Source: Candidatus Mesolinea sp. UBA5823
GTDB lineage: Bacteria; Chloroflexota; Anaerolineae; Anaerolineales; Anaerolineaceae
DNA length: 6,549 nucleotides
Reading direction: 5' to 3'
NCBI GenBank assembly: GCA_002417685.1
Contig: DICP01000064.1
Location: 210 to 6,758, forward strand
Positions 1-5,047 of this stretch are shown here, one piece after another. Under the pieces are notes generated by a model. It was not told where the DNA came from. It did no database searches and was given only the letters and a program-made list of their open reading frames with translations. Position 1 is the first letter of the stretch. The number at the start of each line of letters is the position of its first letter. The translations under genes were made by a program, and so were the position numbers.

Positions 1-653
1 GTGGGGATGATGTTCAGACCGGCAGCGCGAGAGCGGCGCATTTCTTTCTTGTGGCCCTGATCCAAAATGACCTGATCGTTGGTATAGGAGTGAATGGTTG
101 TCATGACTGCGTTCTGAATGTGGAATTTATCGTGCACAATCTTGGCAGCCGGGGCTAAGCAGTTGGTCGTGCAGGAAGCATTCGAGATAATATGATGAAC
201 CTTGGGGTCATATTTATCTTCATTGACACCTAACACAATGGTGATGTCTTCGCCTTTGGCGGGCGCGGAAATGATGACCTTATTGGCACCACCGCGCAGG
301 ATATGTGCATCAGCACCAATCTTGCCATCGGCAGAGCGGGCGTTGGTAAAGATGCCCGTGGATTCAATCACAACCTCGACGCCAAGGTCCTTCCAAGGGA
401 GATTGCCAGGATCTTTTTCGGCAAAAACTTTGATGGTACGGCCATCAATGACCAGATTACCATCGACGACTTCTACGGAACCGGGGAAGATACCATAGTT
501 AGAGTCGTATTTAAACAAATGCGCATTGGTTTGAGCATCAAATAGATCGTTTATAGCGACAACTTCCAAATCATCGCCAGCACGCTCCATGATGGCTTTC
601 AATACCTGACGACCAATGCGGCCGAAACCATTAATACCTACTTTTGTTTTCAT
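1..653 (-). CDS. gap: Type I glyceraldehyde-3-phosphate dehydrogenase, N-terminal two thirds (3' end outside window)
   Basis: Phosphorylating GAPDH, the cytosolic glycolytic enzyme that converts glyceraldehyde-3-phosphate, NAD(P)+ and phosphate to 1,3-bisphosphoglycerate, and the reverse in gluconeogenesis. The ATG (653-651) follows a strong GGAGGT site with a 6-base spacer. The reading frame stays open for 217 codons and runs off base 1; the family is usually about 335 residues. Seen: Rossmann motif NGFGRIGR (residues 8-15), NDL with cofactor-ribose Asp36, nucleophile Cys161 in SNASCTTNC, catalytic His188 in HSYTND, and RRSRAAGLNIIPT at the cut. Two oddities: about seven extra residues near 104-120 relative to the usual FT...HL.AGAKKV stretch, and Gln199-Gly200 where NAD-specific enzymes have Leu-Pro (187-188 in Bacillus numbering). 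The Asp36-Leu37 pair still looks NAD-type, so cofactor preference is open. It lies downstream of yvcK on the same strand but has its own promoter. Confidence 0.97.
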   Translation of the reverse strand, partial: MKTKVGINGFGRIGRQVLKAIMERAGDDLEVVAINDLFDAQTNAHLFKYDSNYGIFPGSVEVVDGNLVIDGRTIKVFAEKDPGNLPWKDLGVEVVIESTGIFTNARSADGKIGADAHILRGGANKVIISAPAKGEDITIVLGVNEDKYDPKVHHIISNASCTTNCLAPAAKIVHDKFHIQNAVMTTIHSYTNDQVILDQGHKKEMRRSRAAGLNIIP

Positions 654-660
654 ATATTTA

Positions 661-666
661 CCTCCA
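661..666 (-). promoter_or_regulatory. Strong Shine-Dalgarno site of gap
   Basis: On the minus strand the sequence reads GGAGGT, then six bases, then ATG. It is close to the ideal anti-SD match and fixes the gap start at 653, as expected for a highly expressed glycolytic gene. Confidence 0.85.
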
Positions 667-676
667 TGGAAATATT

Positions 677-686
677 GTTGATCAAC
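677..686. promoter_or_regulatory. Perfect palindrome GTTGATCAAC at the predicted gap transcription start
   Basis: A ten-base perfect palindrome lies between the predicted -10 box (694-699) and the Shine-Dalgarno site (661-666), starting about where transcription of gap should begin. That is a typical place for a repressor operator. It lacks the four-base centre of a Rex (NADH-sensing) site, so I do not assign a regulator. A palindrome this short could be chance. Confidence 0.3.
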
Positions 687-693
687 TGGCTAT

Positions 694-723
694 ATTTTAC
701 CACGCCGCATTGTGATTTTTCAA
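694..723 (-). promoter_or_regulatory. Sigma-70-type promoter of gap
   Basis: On the minus strand TTGAAA (723-718) and TAAAAT (699-694) are separated by 18 bases; each box matches five of six consensus positions. The predicted start is near 687, giving a leader of about 35 bases with the palindrome 677-686 at its beginning. This indicates that gap is transcribed on its own and not only by read-through from yvcK. Confidence 0.7.
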
Positions 724-728
724 TTTTT

Positions 729-746
729 AGACTATGAGAATGCTTA
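729..746 (-). repeat. 18-base element upstream of the gap promoter (copy 1 of a shared motif)
   Basis: Read on the minus strand this is TAAGCATTCTCATAGTCT, ending five bases before the gap -35 box. A 17/18 match occurs upstream of htrA at 5073-5090 on the plus strand, so both copies have the same orientation relative to the gene they precede. Placement next to a -35 box suggests a regulator binding site. On this copy the sequence TGAGAA(TGC)TTAG, plus strand 735-747, also forms an imperfect inverted repeat with CTAATTCTCA at 776-785, interrupted only by the three bases TGC. Confidence 0.5.
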
Positions 747-747
747 G

Positions 748-892
748 AAAAGTACTTTGAGGATTTATAAATGCCTAATTCTCACTGATTTCCATCATTC
801 ACTTGACCTACCGGCCTCCTGAGTGCGCAGCCAGTCTTATGGGAACCGAGTGAGGTAAAAAAAGATTTAAGATCACCACTGGGGTTACTCGC
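748..892. other. Rest of the yvcK-gap intergenic region, no gene seen
   Basis: The 239 bases between gap and yvcK hold the gap promoter elements at the left. The remainder has no open frame with a ribosome site. On the minus strand a run of seven T (863-857) follows the yvcK stop by about 30 bases, but the sequence before it forms only three-base-pair stems, so I do not call an intrinsic terminator. One arm of an inverted repeat (776-785) pairs with 735-747. Confidence 0.5.
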
Positions 893-2263
893 TTAGAGTA
901 GTGGACCCGTGCGTTCCTCAAACAAATTGATGATTACTTTAGCTAACTTTTGTGAGTCATGCCGCCATGGGTACGTCTCGTCGATCAAATCGGCTTCATA
1001 TACTTTGTAATTCTCGTGCAGCACCATATCTGCCACCACCCACTCGGCGTTAGCTCCTAACTGACCCCGAAAATTCCGATTGCAGATAACCAAATCGAAT
1101 AAATCCCGACCTAAATGCTGCTCGATTACCTTGAGATGGTCAGATGCATTAAAGCCTTCGGTTTCACCGCGCTCTGTGGCGACATTACAGATGAAGTACT
1201 TCTCAGCACGGCTGGATTGAATTGCATCAGCCAAGCCGCCTACCAACAAATTTGGCAGCAAACTAGTAAACAAGCTCCCTGGACCAATGAGGATAAGGTC
1301 AGCATTGAGGATGGCAGAGATTGCTGGAGGATAAGCCGGCGTATTAGCTGGATCCAGCCAAACCCGATGAATCCGCCCAGGCGTATTGGTCAGCTCGGAT
1401 TCGCCAACAATCCGCCGAATCTCTCCCGTCTCTGGGTCTTCCAGCTCGCCCACCAGTTGCACATTAGTTAGTGTGGATGGCAGCACTTGCCCGTAGATCG
1501 CCAAAACTTTGCCAGATTCCATCACGGCATCCTCGAAACTACCGGTAATCTCTCCAAGCGCTGTGATCAGCAGATTCCCTAAGGAGTGACCTTCCAAGCC
1601 GGTGCCGGATTTAAAGCGGTACTGAAAAACTTGCGAAAGCAAAGCTTCGTCACTGCTTAGAGCAGCCAAGCAATTGCGAATATCACCCGGCGGCAAGACG
1701 CCAAAATCCCGGCGCAAATCCCCCGAAGAGCCGCCGCTATCGGCAACGGTAACAATCGCTGTAATATTATGCGTAAATTCCTTGAGACCCCGTAGCAGCG
1801 TCGCTTGGCCATGCCCGCCGCCAATCACTACCACGTTGATGCCGCGTTCCCGCCGGCGGTAAGACTGAATCGTATCCAGTAATGGCTTACCAGACTTTTC
1901 GAAAGGCTTGAGCAGCGCATGATTGGCACCCCAAATTCCCACGAGGATTAATAGGACCCCAATGCCCCCAAAAATAATAAAGCGCACCGGTCGATCCAAC
2001 CAGCGCAGCGAAAGGAAGGCTAAAATTGGCACCATCGTAGGGTTGGTAACGGTGCGGTAATATTCCAGCTCAATCACGGCTAAGCCGAGCCCGAGCAGCA
2101 TGGCGCCCAGGATAGTCAGCAAAATCCAGCGCTTATAGCCCGTTCCGGGCAGAAGCCAGCGGATTTCGGTTGTGAAATTCTTCCAGAAACGTTGGAATTT
2201 GTTCTCTTTCTTGGAGGGGTCTTCCATTGGGATGATATTAATCGGATTTTTACTTCTCGTCAA
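893..2263 (-). CDS. yvcK: Membrane-anchored YvcK/CofD-like protein (gluconeogenesis factor family)
   Basis: The family binds UDP-N-acetylglucosamine and is needed in Bacillus for growth on gluconeogenic carbon sources and for normal cell-wall synthesis; no enzymatic reaction is firmly assigned. Seen: an N-terminal extension of about 140 residues with hydrophobic helices near 46-66 and 95-114 and a weaker hydrophobic stretch near 77-86, then the YvcK domain from about 142 to the end. Its motifs are VVVIGGGHG (144-152), DSGGSSGDLR (175-184), LPPGDIRNCLAAL (190-202), GHSLGN (225-230), GPGSLFTSLLPN (327-338) and CNVATERGETEGF (359-371). Cytosolic YvcK is about 320 residues; this one has 456, the extra being the anchor. 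The start is uncertain: TTG at 2263 gives the longest frame, ATG at 2227 (residue 13) is the alternative, and neither has a clear Shine-Dalgarno site. A structured leader precedes it. Confidence 0.92.
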   Translation of the reverse strand: MTRSKNPINIIPMEDPSKKENKFQRFWKNFTTEIRWLLPGTGYKRWILLTILGAMLLGLGLAVIELEYYRTVTNPTMVPILAFLSLRWLDRPVRFIIFGGIGVLLILVGIWGANHALLKPFEKSGKPLLDTIQSYRRRERGINVVVIGGGHGQATLLRGLKEFTHNITAIVTVADSGGSSGDLRRDFGVLPPGDIRNCLAALSSDEALLSQVFQYRFKSGTGLEGHSLGNLLITALGEITGSFEDAVMESGKVLAIYGQVLPSTLTNVQLVGELEDPETGEIRRIVGESELTNTPGRIHRVWLDPANTPAYPPAISAILNADLILIGPGSLFTSLLPNLLVGGLADAIQSSRAEKYFICNVATERGETEGFNASDHLKVIEQHLGRDLFDLVICNRNFRGQLGANAEWVVADMVLHENYKVYEADLIDETYPWRHDSQKLAKVIINLFEERTGPLL

Positions 2264-2272
2264 ATCAGCTTG

Positions 2273-2283
2273 GAATGCTTAGA
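2273..2283 (-). repeat. Short match to the shared gap/htrA motif, just before yvcK
   Basis: On the minus strand TCTAAGCATTC is identical over eleven bases to the left part of the gap copy, including two bases before the 18-base core. It has the same orientation relative to the downstream gene and lies ten bases before the TTG start of yvcK. Only the left half of the motif is shared, so it may be a half-site or a coincidence. Confidence 0.3.
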
Positions 2284-2428
2284 TGAATTTACTAAAACAA
2301 GACGGTTTTTTCTTTCTAGATAATGTTCTATGCACATATAAAATCAAATTGAAGGCTAACTTTAAAGCAAGTCGCCCGATAAACGGGCGATTTATCATCA
2401 CCATGAAAGGATTGCTACTCCTATTCAT
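2279..2428 (-). CDS. Possible 49-residue leader ORF upstream of yvcK
   Basis: An ATG (2428-2426) follows AGGTG with a six-base spacer and opens a 49-codon frame ending in TAA at 2281-2279, 15 bases before the yvcK TTG. The predicted peptide is basic with a hydrophobic middle (about LALKLAFNLILYV, residues 20-32) followed by RTLSRKKKP. I recognise no family. The start codon lies inside the left arm of the 2398-2433 hairpin, so translation would be occluded if that hairpin forms. It could be a leader peptide coupled to yvcK, a small membrane protein, or an accidental frame; the conserved-looking part here may be the RNA structure and not the peptide. Confidence 0.22.
   Translation of the reverse strand: MNRSSNPFMVMINRPFIGRLALKLAFNLILYVHRTLSRKKKPSCFSKFI
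2320..2347 (-). promoter_or_regulatory. Weak second promoter candidate near yvcK
   Basis: On the minus strand TTGATT (2347-2342) and CATTAT (2325-2320) are 16 bases apart, each matching four of six consensus positions. A start near 2313 would give a short leader without the hairpins. It is weaker than the candidate at 2483-2511. Confidence 0.25.
2369..2393 (-). terminator. GC-rich hairpin in the yvcK leader (possible terminator or attenuator)
   Basis: TCGCCCG (2372-2378) and CGGGCGA (2384-2390) pair perfectly around a five-base loop. The stem extends by one G-U and two A-U pairs to 2369 and 2393. On the minus strand it is followed by CTTGCTTT, a poor U tract, so efficient intrinsic termination is doubtful. 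It lies about 180 bases after araC and about 105 bases before yvcK, so it could end araC transcripts or attenuate yvcK transcription. Confidence 0.45.
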
Positions 2429-2433
2429 GGTGG
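2398..2433 (-). other. Long hairpin in the yvcK leader that encloses a start codon
   Basis: CACCATGAA (2399-2407) pairs perfectly with TTCATGGTG (2424-2432). The stem continues as AGGA (2408-2411) with TCCT (2419-2422) after a single bulged A, leaving a seven-base loop: thirteen base pairs in all, plus an outer G-U pair. On the minus strand the ATG of the 49-codon ORF is in the left arm. A smaller hairpin, CTAAG-TGGA-CTTAG (2438-2451), stands immediately before it in the minus-strand transcript. Confidence 0.55.
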
Positions 2434-2482
2434 ACACCTAAGTGGACTTAGCCTGATGCTTTCGCAGAGCAGTGACACTCAG

Positions 2483-2511
2483 ATAATGCACTAATCTTCA
2501 TCTAATGTCAA
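2483..2511 (-). promoter_or_regulatory. Promoter of the yvcK leader
   Basis: On the minus strand a perfect TTGACA (2511-2506) and CATTAT (2488-2483, four of six) are spaced by exactly 17 bases. It lies 63 bases downstream of the araC stop. A start near 2476 would give a leader of about 210 bases containing three hairpins before yvcK. This is the best promoter candidate in the 310-base gap between araC and yvcK. The remaining bases of that gap, about 2512-2573, show nothing I can name. Confidence 0.6.
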
Positions 2512-2573
2512 ATCGGATCCCTAAGCCTATGGACTTTTGAAACAGTAACCTTATTTTGTTGGCATATTGAAAA

Positions 2574-3563
2574 TTATACCGCGTTGGAGGAAACCTCTTC
2601 CCGCAGTTGCTTTATATGCCGAATGGGTGGTAATCCGAATACACTCTTATATACCCGATTAAAATATGCGGGATCGTGGTACCCAACGCGATAAGCTGCA
2701 CTGGCTGCATCCAAACCCTCACTCAACATCAATCGGCGCGCTTCCTGAAGTCGCAATTGCTTCTGGAATTGTAATGGACTCAGGGCAGTAACAGCTTTGA
2801 ATGAGTGATATAGACCCGAAACACTCATCCCCAGCTCGTACGCCATGTCTTCGAAATTCAGCGGCTGGTCGAAATTCTGCCGAATTCGATCAACTACTTT
2901 AGCAATATGTGGGGTATAGGTACCTTGCGCAGCTAAGTACCGAAGACGGGCTCCCTGCTGCCCTATCAAAAGTCGATAAACTATTTCTTTTTTTATCAAC
3001 TTTTCTAAATAAGGAGCTTCAGCCGGATTATCGATCAGCCGAACCAAGCGCAATACAGCATCTTGCAAATTCACATCCAATATGCCAACATCCATAGCCC
3101 GAATGTCCGTATTGTTTAATTGGGAACTCAATCCAACCTCCTCGATAACAGATTCTACTAAAGAAGAGTCTAGGTTGATGCGAAGGCTGATGTAAGGTCG
3201 TTCTGGTGTCGCTTCTAGGATCTGGCTAATGGATGGTAGTTCAAGAGCGGTAATTAGGTAATGATTAGGGTCGTAGTAGTAGCGGCTATCACCCAGTAAA
3301 AATTCCTTGCTTCCCTGCACAATCATACAGAAGGACGGCGTCATCAAATGGTGATTCAATCCCAAGAGTGATGAGGCACGTGCCAGAAAAACTCCTTCCA
3401 ACACCTGAATAACACCATCTTGCTGAATAGCCTGTGTGATCCGCCAAATAAGCTCTCTTTGATTATCCAACTTACGCTCGATCTCTCGTGACGCCCGATT
3501 TCGTCTAGTCAGAGGGATTGTGTCTTCTTTGCTTTCCAGGTATTGGAATTTTTCCTTATCCAT
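2574..3563 (-). CDS. AraC-family transcriptional regulator with AraC_N sensor domain (YqhC-like)
   Basis: A cytosolic DNA-binding regulator, 329 residues. Residues about 37-200 match the AraC_N (Pfam PF06719) type of effector domain: PSFCMIVQGSKEFLLGD (76-92), then Y.YDPNHYLI and LPSISQI. Residues about 215-318 are the AraC DNA-binding domain: first helix-turn-helix near 237-258 (EDMAYELGMSVSGLYHSFK) and second near 284-307, with the family signature GYHDPAYFNRVYKSVFG (294-310). A charged extension of about 35 residues precedes the usual start of this family. ATG at 3563 has a weak AGAG-type ribosome site; TTG at residue 32 is an alternative start. It is divergent from an aldo/keto reductase, the arrangement of E. 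coli YqhC with its targets yqhD and dkgA, so control of that reductase is a reasonable inference. The effector is unknown. Confidence 0.9.
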   Translation of the reverse strand: MDKEKFQYLESKEDTIPLTRRNRASREIERKLDNQRELIWRITQAIQQDGVIQVLEGVFLARASSLLGLNHHLMTPSFCMIVQGSKEFLLGDSRYYYDPNHYLITALELPSISQILEATPERPYISLRINLDSSLVESVIEEVGLSSQLNNTDIRAMDVGILDVNLQDAVLRLVRLIDNPAEAPYLEKLIKKEIVYRLLIGQQGARLRYLAAQGTYTPHIAKVVDRIRQNFDQPLNFEDMAYELGMSVSGLYHSFKAVTALSPLQFQKQLRLQEARRLMLSEGLDAASAAYRVGYHDPAYFNRVYKSVFGLPPIRHIKQLREEVSSNAV

Positions 3564-3619
3564 TTCGTAATCTCTTTTCTATGTATTTCTATAAGATTGC
3601 TTTGTAAAATAAATTTTAG

Positions 3620-3636
3620 TAAGCATGTCATAATCC
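3620..3636 (+). repeat. Degenerate copy of the shared gap/htrA motif
   Basis: The plus strand reads TAAGCATGTCATAATCC. Compared with TAAGCATTCTCATAGTCT it shares TAAGCAT, TCATA and a following TC, but needs a one-base deletion and two substitutions. It is the weakest of four occurrences and may be chance in an AT-rich region. Confidence 0.22.
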
Positions 3637-3650
3637 GCTTTAAAAAGGCC

Positions 3651-3688
3651 ATGCAGAATAATCCAATTACAATCCCAAATCACCTTAT
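3651..3688 (+). repeat. Distal operator candidate: element copy 1 plus weak partner 21 bases on
   Basis: Bases 3651-3667 read ATGCAGAATAATCCAAT, matching 3839-3855 at 16 of 17 positions. Starting 21 bases after its TGC, bases 3673-3688 (TCCCAAATCACCTTAT) match the TGCAGAATCATCCAAT core at 10 of 16. The strong copy is 188 bases from the proximal one and nearer the araC gene, so it could serve autoregulation or DNA looping. Confidence 0.5.
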
Positions 3689-3838
3689 ACTTTAATGGCA
3701 CAAGTCCCTCTGACAGCTTAGTTTAGAAAAAGAATTTGTTCGAGAAAATTGAATCAAGGCGATTTGTAAATATGCTCTTTACCGTTTTTTTATATTTTAT
3801 CCCTTTAATAATTCGATTTCTTTGGCTAATGAGAAATG

Positions 3839-3876
3839 ATGCAGAATCATCCAATCATCTTGCATAATTCTTCAAT
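3839..3876 (+). repeat. Proximal operator candidate: two copies in direct repeat, 21-base period
   Basis: Bases 3839-3855 read ATGCAGAATCATCCAAT. Exactly 21 bases after its TGC, 3861-3876 reads TGCATAATTCTTCAAT, a 12 of 16 match in the same orientation. A 21-base period places both copies on one helix face, as in the araI1-araI2 pair bound by an AraC dimer. The inner copy ends just ahead of, or overlapping, where the -35 box of the reductase promoter would be. Confidence 0.6.
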
Positions 3877-3895
3877 TCTATTCGGTAATAACAAT

Positions 3896-3919
3896 TACAA
3901 TGACAGCATTGAGTATATA
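3896..3919 (+). promoter_or_regulatory. Candidate -10 boxes of the aldo/keto reductase promoter
   Basis: Two -10 candidates precede the reductase: TACAAT (3896-3901, five of six) and TATATA (3914-3919). Neither has a recognisable -35 box at the proper distance. For TACAAT the -35 position would be 3873-3878, overlapping the end of the inner operator copy by four bases, much as araI2 overlaps its -35. Absence of a -35 is what an activator-dependent promoter would show. The TATATA option would leave a leader of only about a dozen bases. Confidence 0.4.
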
Positions 3920-3926
3920 TAGACAT

Positions 3927-3931
3927 AGGAG
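3927..3931 (+). promoter_or_regulatory. Ribosome site that decides the reductase start
   Basis: AGGAG is followed by two consecutive ATG codons. The spacer is three bases to the first (3935) and six to the second (3938). The usual optimum favours the second, which also gives the more typical N-terminus MQTVTLNNG. The protein therefore probably has 283 and not 284 residues. Confidence 0.6.
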
Positions 3932-3937
3932 AACATG

Positions 3938-4789
3938 ATGCAAACTGTCACACTGAACAACGGGATACAAATGCCCATACTTGGATTTGGCACATTCCAG
4001 ATCACAAATCTTGAAGAATGTGAACGTTGTGTGGTAGACGCCATCCAAATAGGCTACCGGCTAATTGATACTGCAGCTTCTTATGGTAACGAAGAAGCGG
4101 TAGGTCGGGCTATCTTACGGAGCGGAGTACCAAGAGAGGAACTATTCATCACTACCAAGCTGTGGATCACAGATGCTGGATATGAGAGTACACGAAAAGC
4201 CTTTGAAAGATCTACGCAACGCTTACAGCTCAATTATTTGGATTTATATCTGATACACCAACCTTATGGAGATGTGCACTGCGCCTGGCGAGCCATGGAA
4301 GAGTTGTACAATGAAGGCCGTATCCGAGCAATCGGACTAAGCAACTTTCATCCTGACCGAGTGATGGACATGATTGTTCATCACGACGTGCCACCGGCAG
4401 TGAATCAGGTTGAAACTCATCCTTTCAACCAGCAGATTGAAACACAGAAATTCTTACAGGAAAATAGAGTACAAATAGAATCGTGGGGACCATTTGCAGA
4501 AGGCAAGAATGACATTTTTCACAATGATTTACTCGTTTCCCTTGCTGGAAAATATCAAAAAACCGTGGCACAGATCATTCTGCGCTGGCTGACTCAACGC
4601 GGTATTATTGCAATCCCAAAATCTGTTCGCATTGAACGGATGGAGGAGAACTTCAATATTTTTGACTTTGAACTTAACCAAGAAGACATGGCTGCTATTG
4701 CCACATTGGACACAAACACAAGTAGCTTCTTTGATCATCGCGATCCGAACATGGTAAAAATATTGTATGAGTCAAAACGTATCACTTAG
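3938..4789 (+). CDS. Aldo/keto reductase, DkgA/YvgN-like
   Basis: A soluble NADPH-dependent reductase with a TIM-barrel fold that reduces aldehydes and ketones to alcohols; relatives act on methylglyoxal, 2,5-diketogluconate and other reactive carbonyls. Numbered from ATG 3938 (283 residues), the catalytic tetrad is complete: Asp44 and Tyr49 in GYRLIDTAASYGNE, Lys74 in FITTKLW, His107 in LYLIHQP. Also seen are the family signatures IGLSNFHPDRV (132-142) and VNQVETHPF (155-163), and the cofactor loop IPKSVRIERMEEN (226-238), in which Lys228, Arg234, Glu237 and Asn238 match the NADPH-binding residues. The C-terminal SFFDHRDPNMVKIL is typical of bacterial members. Length is normal. It is divergent from the AraC-type regulator, and its upstream region carries the direct repeats expected of a target. 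The physiological substrate cannot be told from sequence. Confidence 0.95.
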   Translation: MQTVTLNNGIQMPILGFGTFQITNLEECERCVVDAIQIGYRLIDTAASYGNEEAVGRAILRSGVPREELFITTKLWITDAGYESTRKAFERSTQRLQLNYLDLYLIHQPYGDVHCAWRAMEELYNEGRIRAIGLSNFHPDRVMDMIVHHDVPPAVNQVETHPFNQQIETQKFLQENRVQIESWGPFAEGKNDIFHNDLLVSLAGKYQKTVAQIILRWLTQRGIIAIPKSVRIERMEENFNIFDFELNQEDMAAIATLDTNTSSFFDHRDPNMVKILYESKRIT

Positions 4790-4818
4790 TTATTGCCCTG
4801 ACTTGTTAAAAAGTATAA

Positions 4819-5007
4819 ACTGATAAATATAGCAATAAACACGATAGCAACGGTGGCGGCTATGCCCTGGGTGGCACTATAGGCCAGCCGGACGAGGGCG
4901 CACTGATAGGCGGCGCCTACACACTTTCCGACGGCTTTTGGGCTGGGCAGGCAGCTCCTCCCCCGCCACCCAGCTACGAACTCTTTCTGGCGCTGATCAA
5001 TAAATAA
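4819..5007 (+). pseudogene. Start-less C-terminal remnant with GTIGQPD...YTLSDGFW tail
   Basis: A plus-strand frame, open from after the TAA at 4816-4818 to the TAA at 5005-5007, encodes from base 4852 GGGYALGGTIGQPDEGALIG, then GAYTLSDGFWAG, a proline run, and SYELFLALINK. I associate this with a recurrent C-terminal tail of large secreted Chloroflexota proteins (pattern GGY.L.GTIGQPDAG.L.GG.Y.L.GGFW...P..YLPL). There is no ATG, GTG or TTG in the frame, and the first eleven codons (4819-4851) are AT-rich and unrelated, so the rest of the gene has been lost. The GC-rich block 4848-5050 stands out from its AT-rich flanks. Removal by deletion or arrival as a fragment are both possible. The opposite-strand frame over 4786-5052 is an accidental shadow. 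Confidence 0.6.
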
Positions 5008-5017
5008 ATCCCGAACA

Positions 5018-5047
5018 TGGGGCGCAGCGCCAATGTACTGCGCCCCA
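5018..5047 (+). terminator. Strong hairpin after the gene remnant (possible terminator)
   Basis: TGGGGCGCAG (5018-5027) and CTGCGCCCCA (5038-5047) are perfectly complementary over ten base pairs with a ten-base loop. It begins ten bases after the remnant's stop codon. The following bases, GCCATTCTCCTTTCTC, are pyrimidine-rich but lack a clean T run, so termination may be partial. It is the only candidate to end reductase transcripts before htrA and was probably the terminator of the lost gene. Confidence 0.5.

Larger units (their letters stand above)
3564..3937. promoter_or_regulatory. Divergent araC / aldo-keto reductase regulatory region
   Basis: An AT-rich region of about 370 bases with no plausible gene. 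It holds two strong and two weak copies of a 16-17 base element (listed separately), a separate exact ten-base direct repeat CAATTACAAT (3664-3673 and 3892-3901), and a degenerate copy of the motif seen before gap and htrA (3620-3636). The size and repeat pattern fit a region where an AraC-type protein controls both its own gene and the reductase. I see no good promoter for araC: TTTACA-17-TACATA (minus strand, 3608-3580) would start transcription inside the ribosome site. Confidence 0.6.

Noticed and set aside
202..545. Plus-strand ORFs of 98 and 80 residues opposite gap
   Set aside because: They are shadows of the gap reading frame, which has every expected GAPDH motif.
857..890. Intrinsic terminator after yvcK (seven T on the minus strand)
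   Set aside because: The T run is good, but the preceding bases form only three-base-pair stems such as GAT-CTTAA-ATC, too weak for a terminator call.
2441..2520. Possible tRNA downstream of araC
   Set aside because: There is no cloverleaf, no T-loop GGTTCGA-type segment and no acceptor-stem pairing; the region is better explained by the promoter and leader hairpin.
3580..3608. TTTACA-17-TACATA as an araC promoter on the minus strand
   Set aside because: The -10 matches only three of six positions, and the predicted start would fall within the ribosome-binding region of araC.
3695..3721. Eight-codon plus-strand mini-ORF in the divergent region
   Set aside because: It has no ribosome site and no supporting context; a frame this short is expected by chance.
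3651..3876. Reading the repeated element as a CRISPR array
   Set aside because: Only two strong and two weak copies are present, the 21-base period leaves spacers of about five bases, and no cas genes are nearby.
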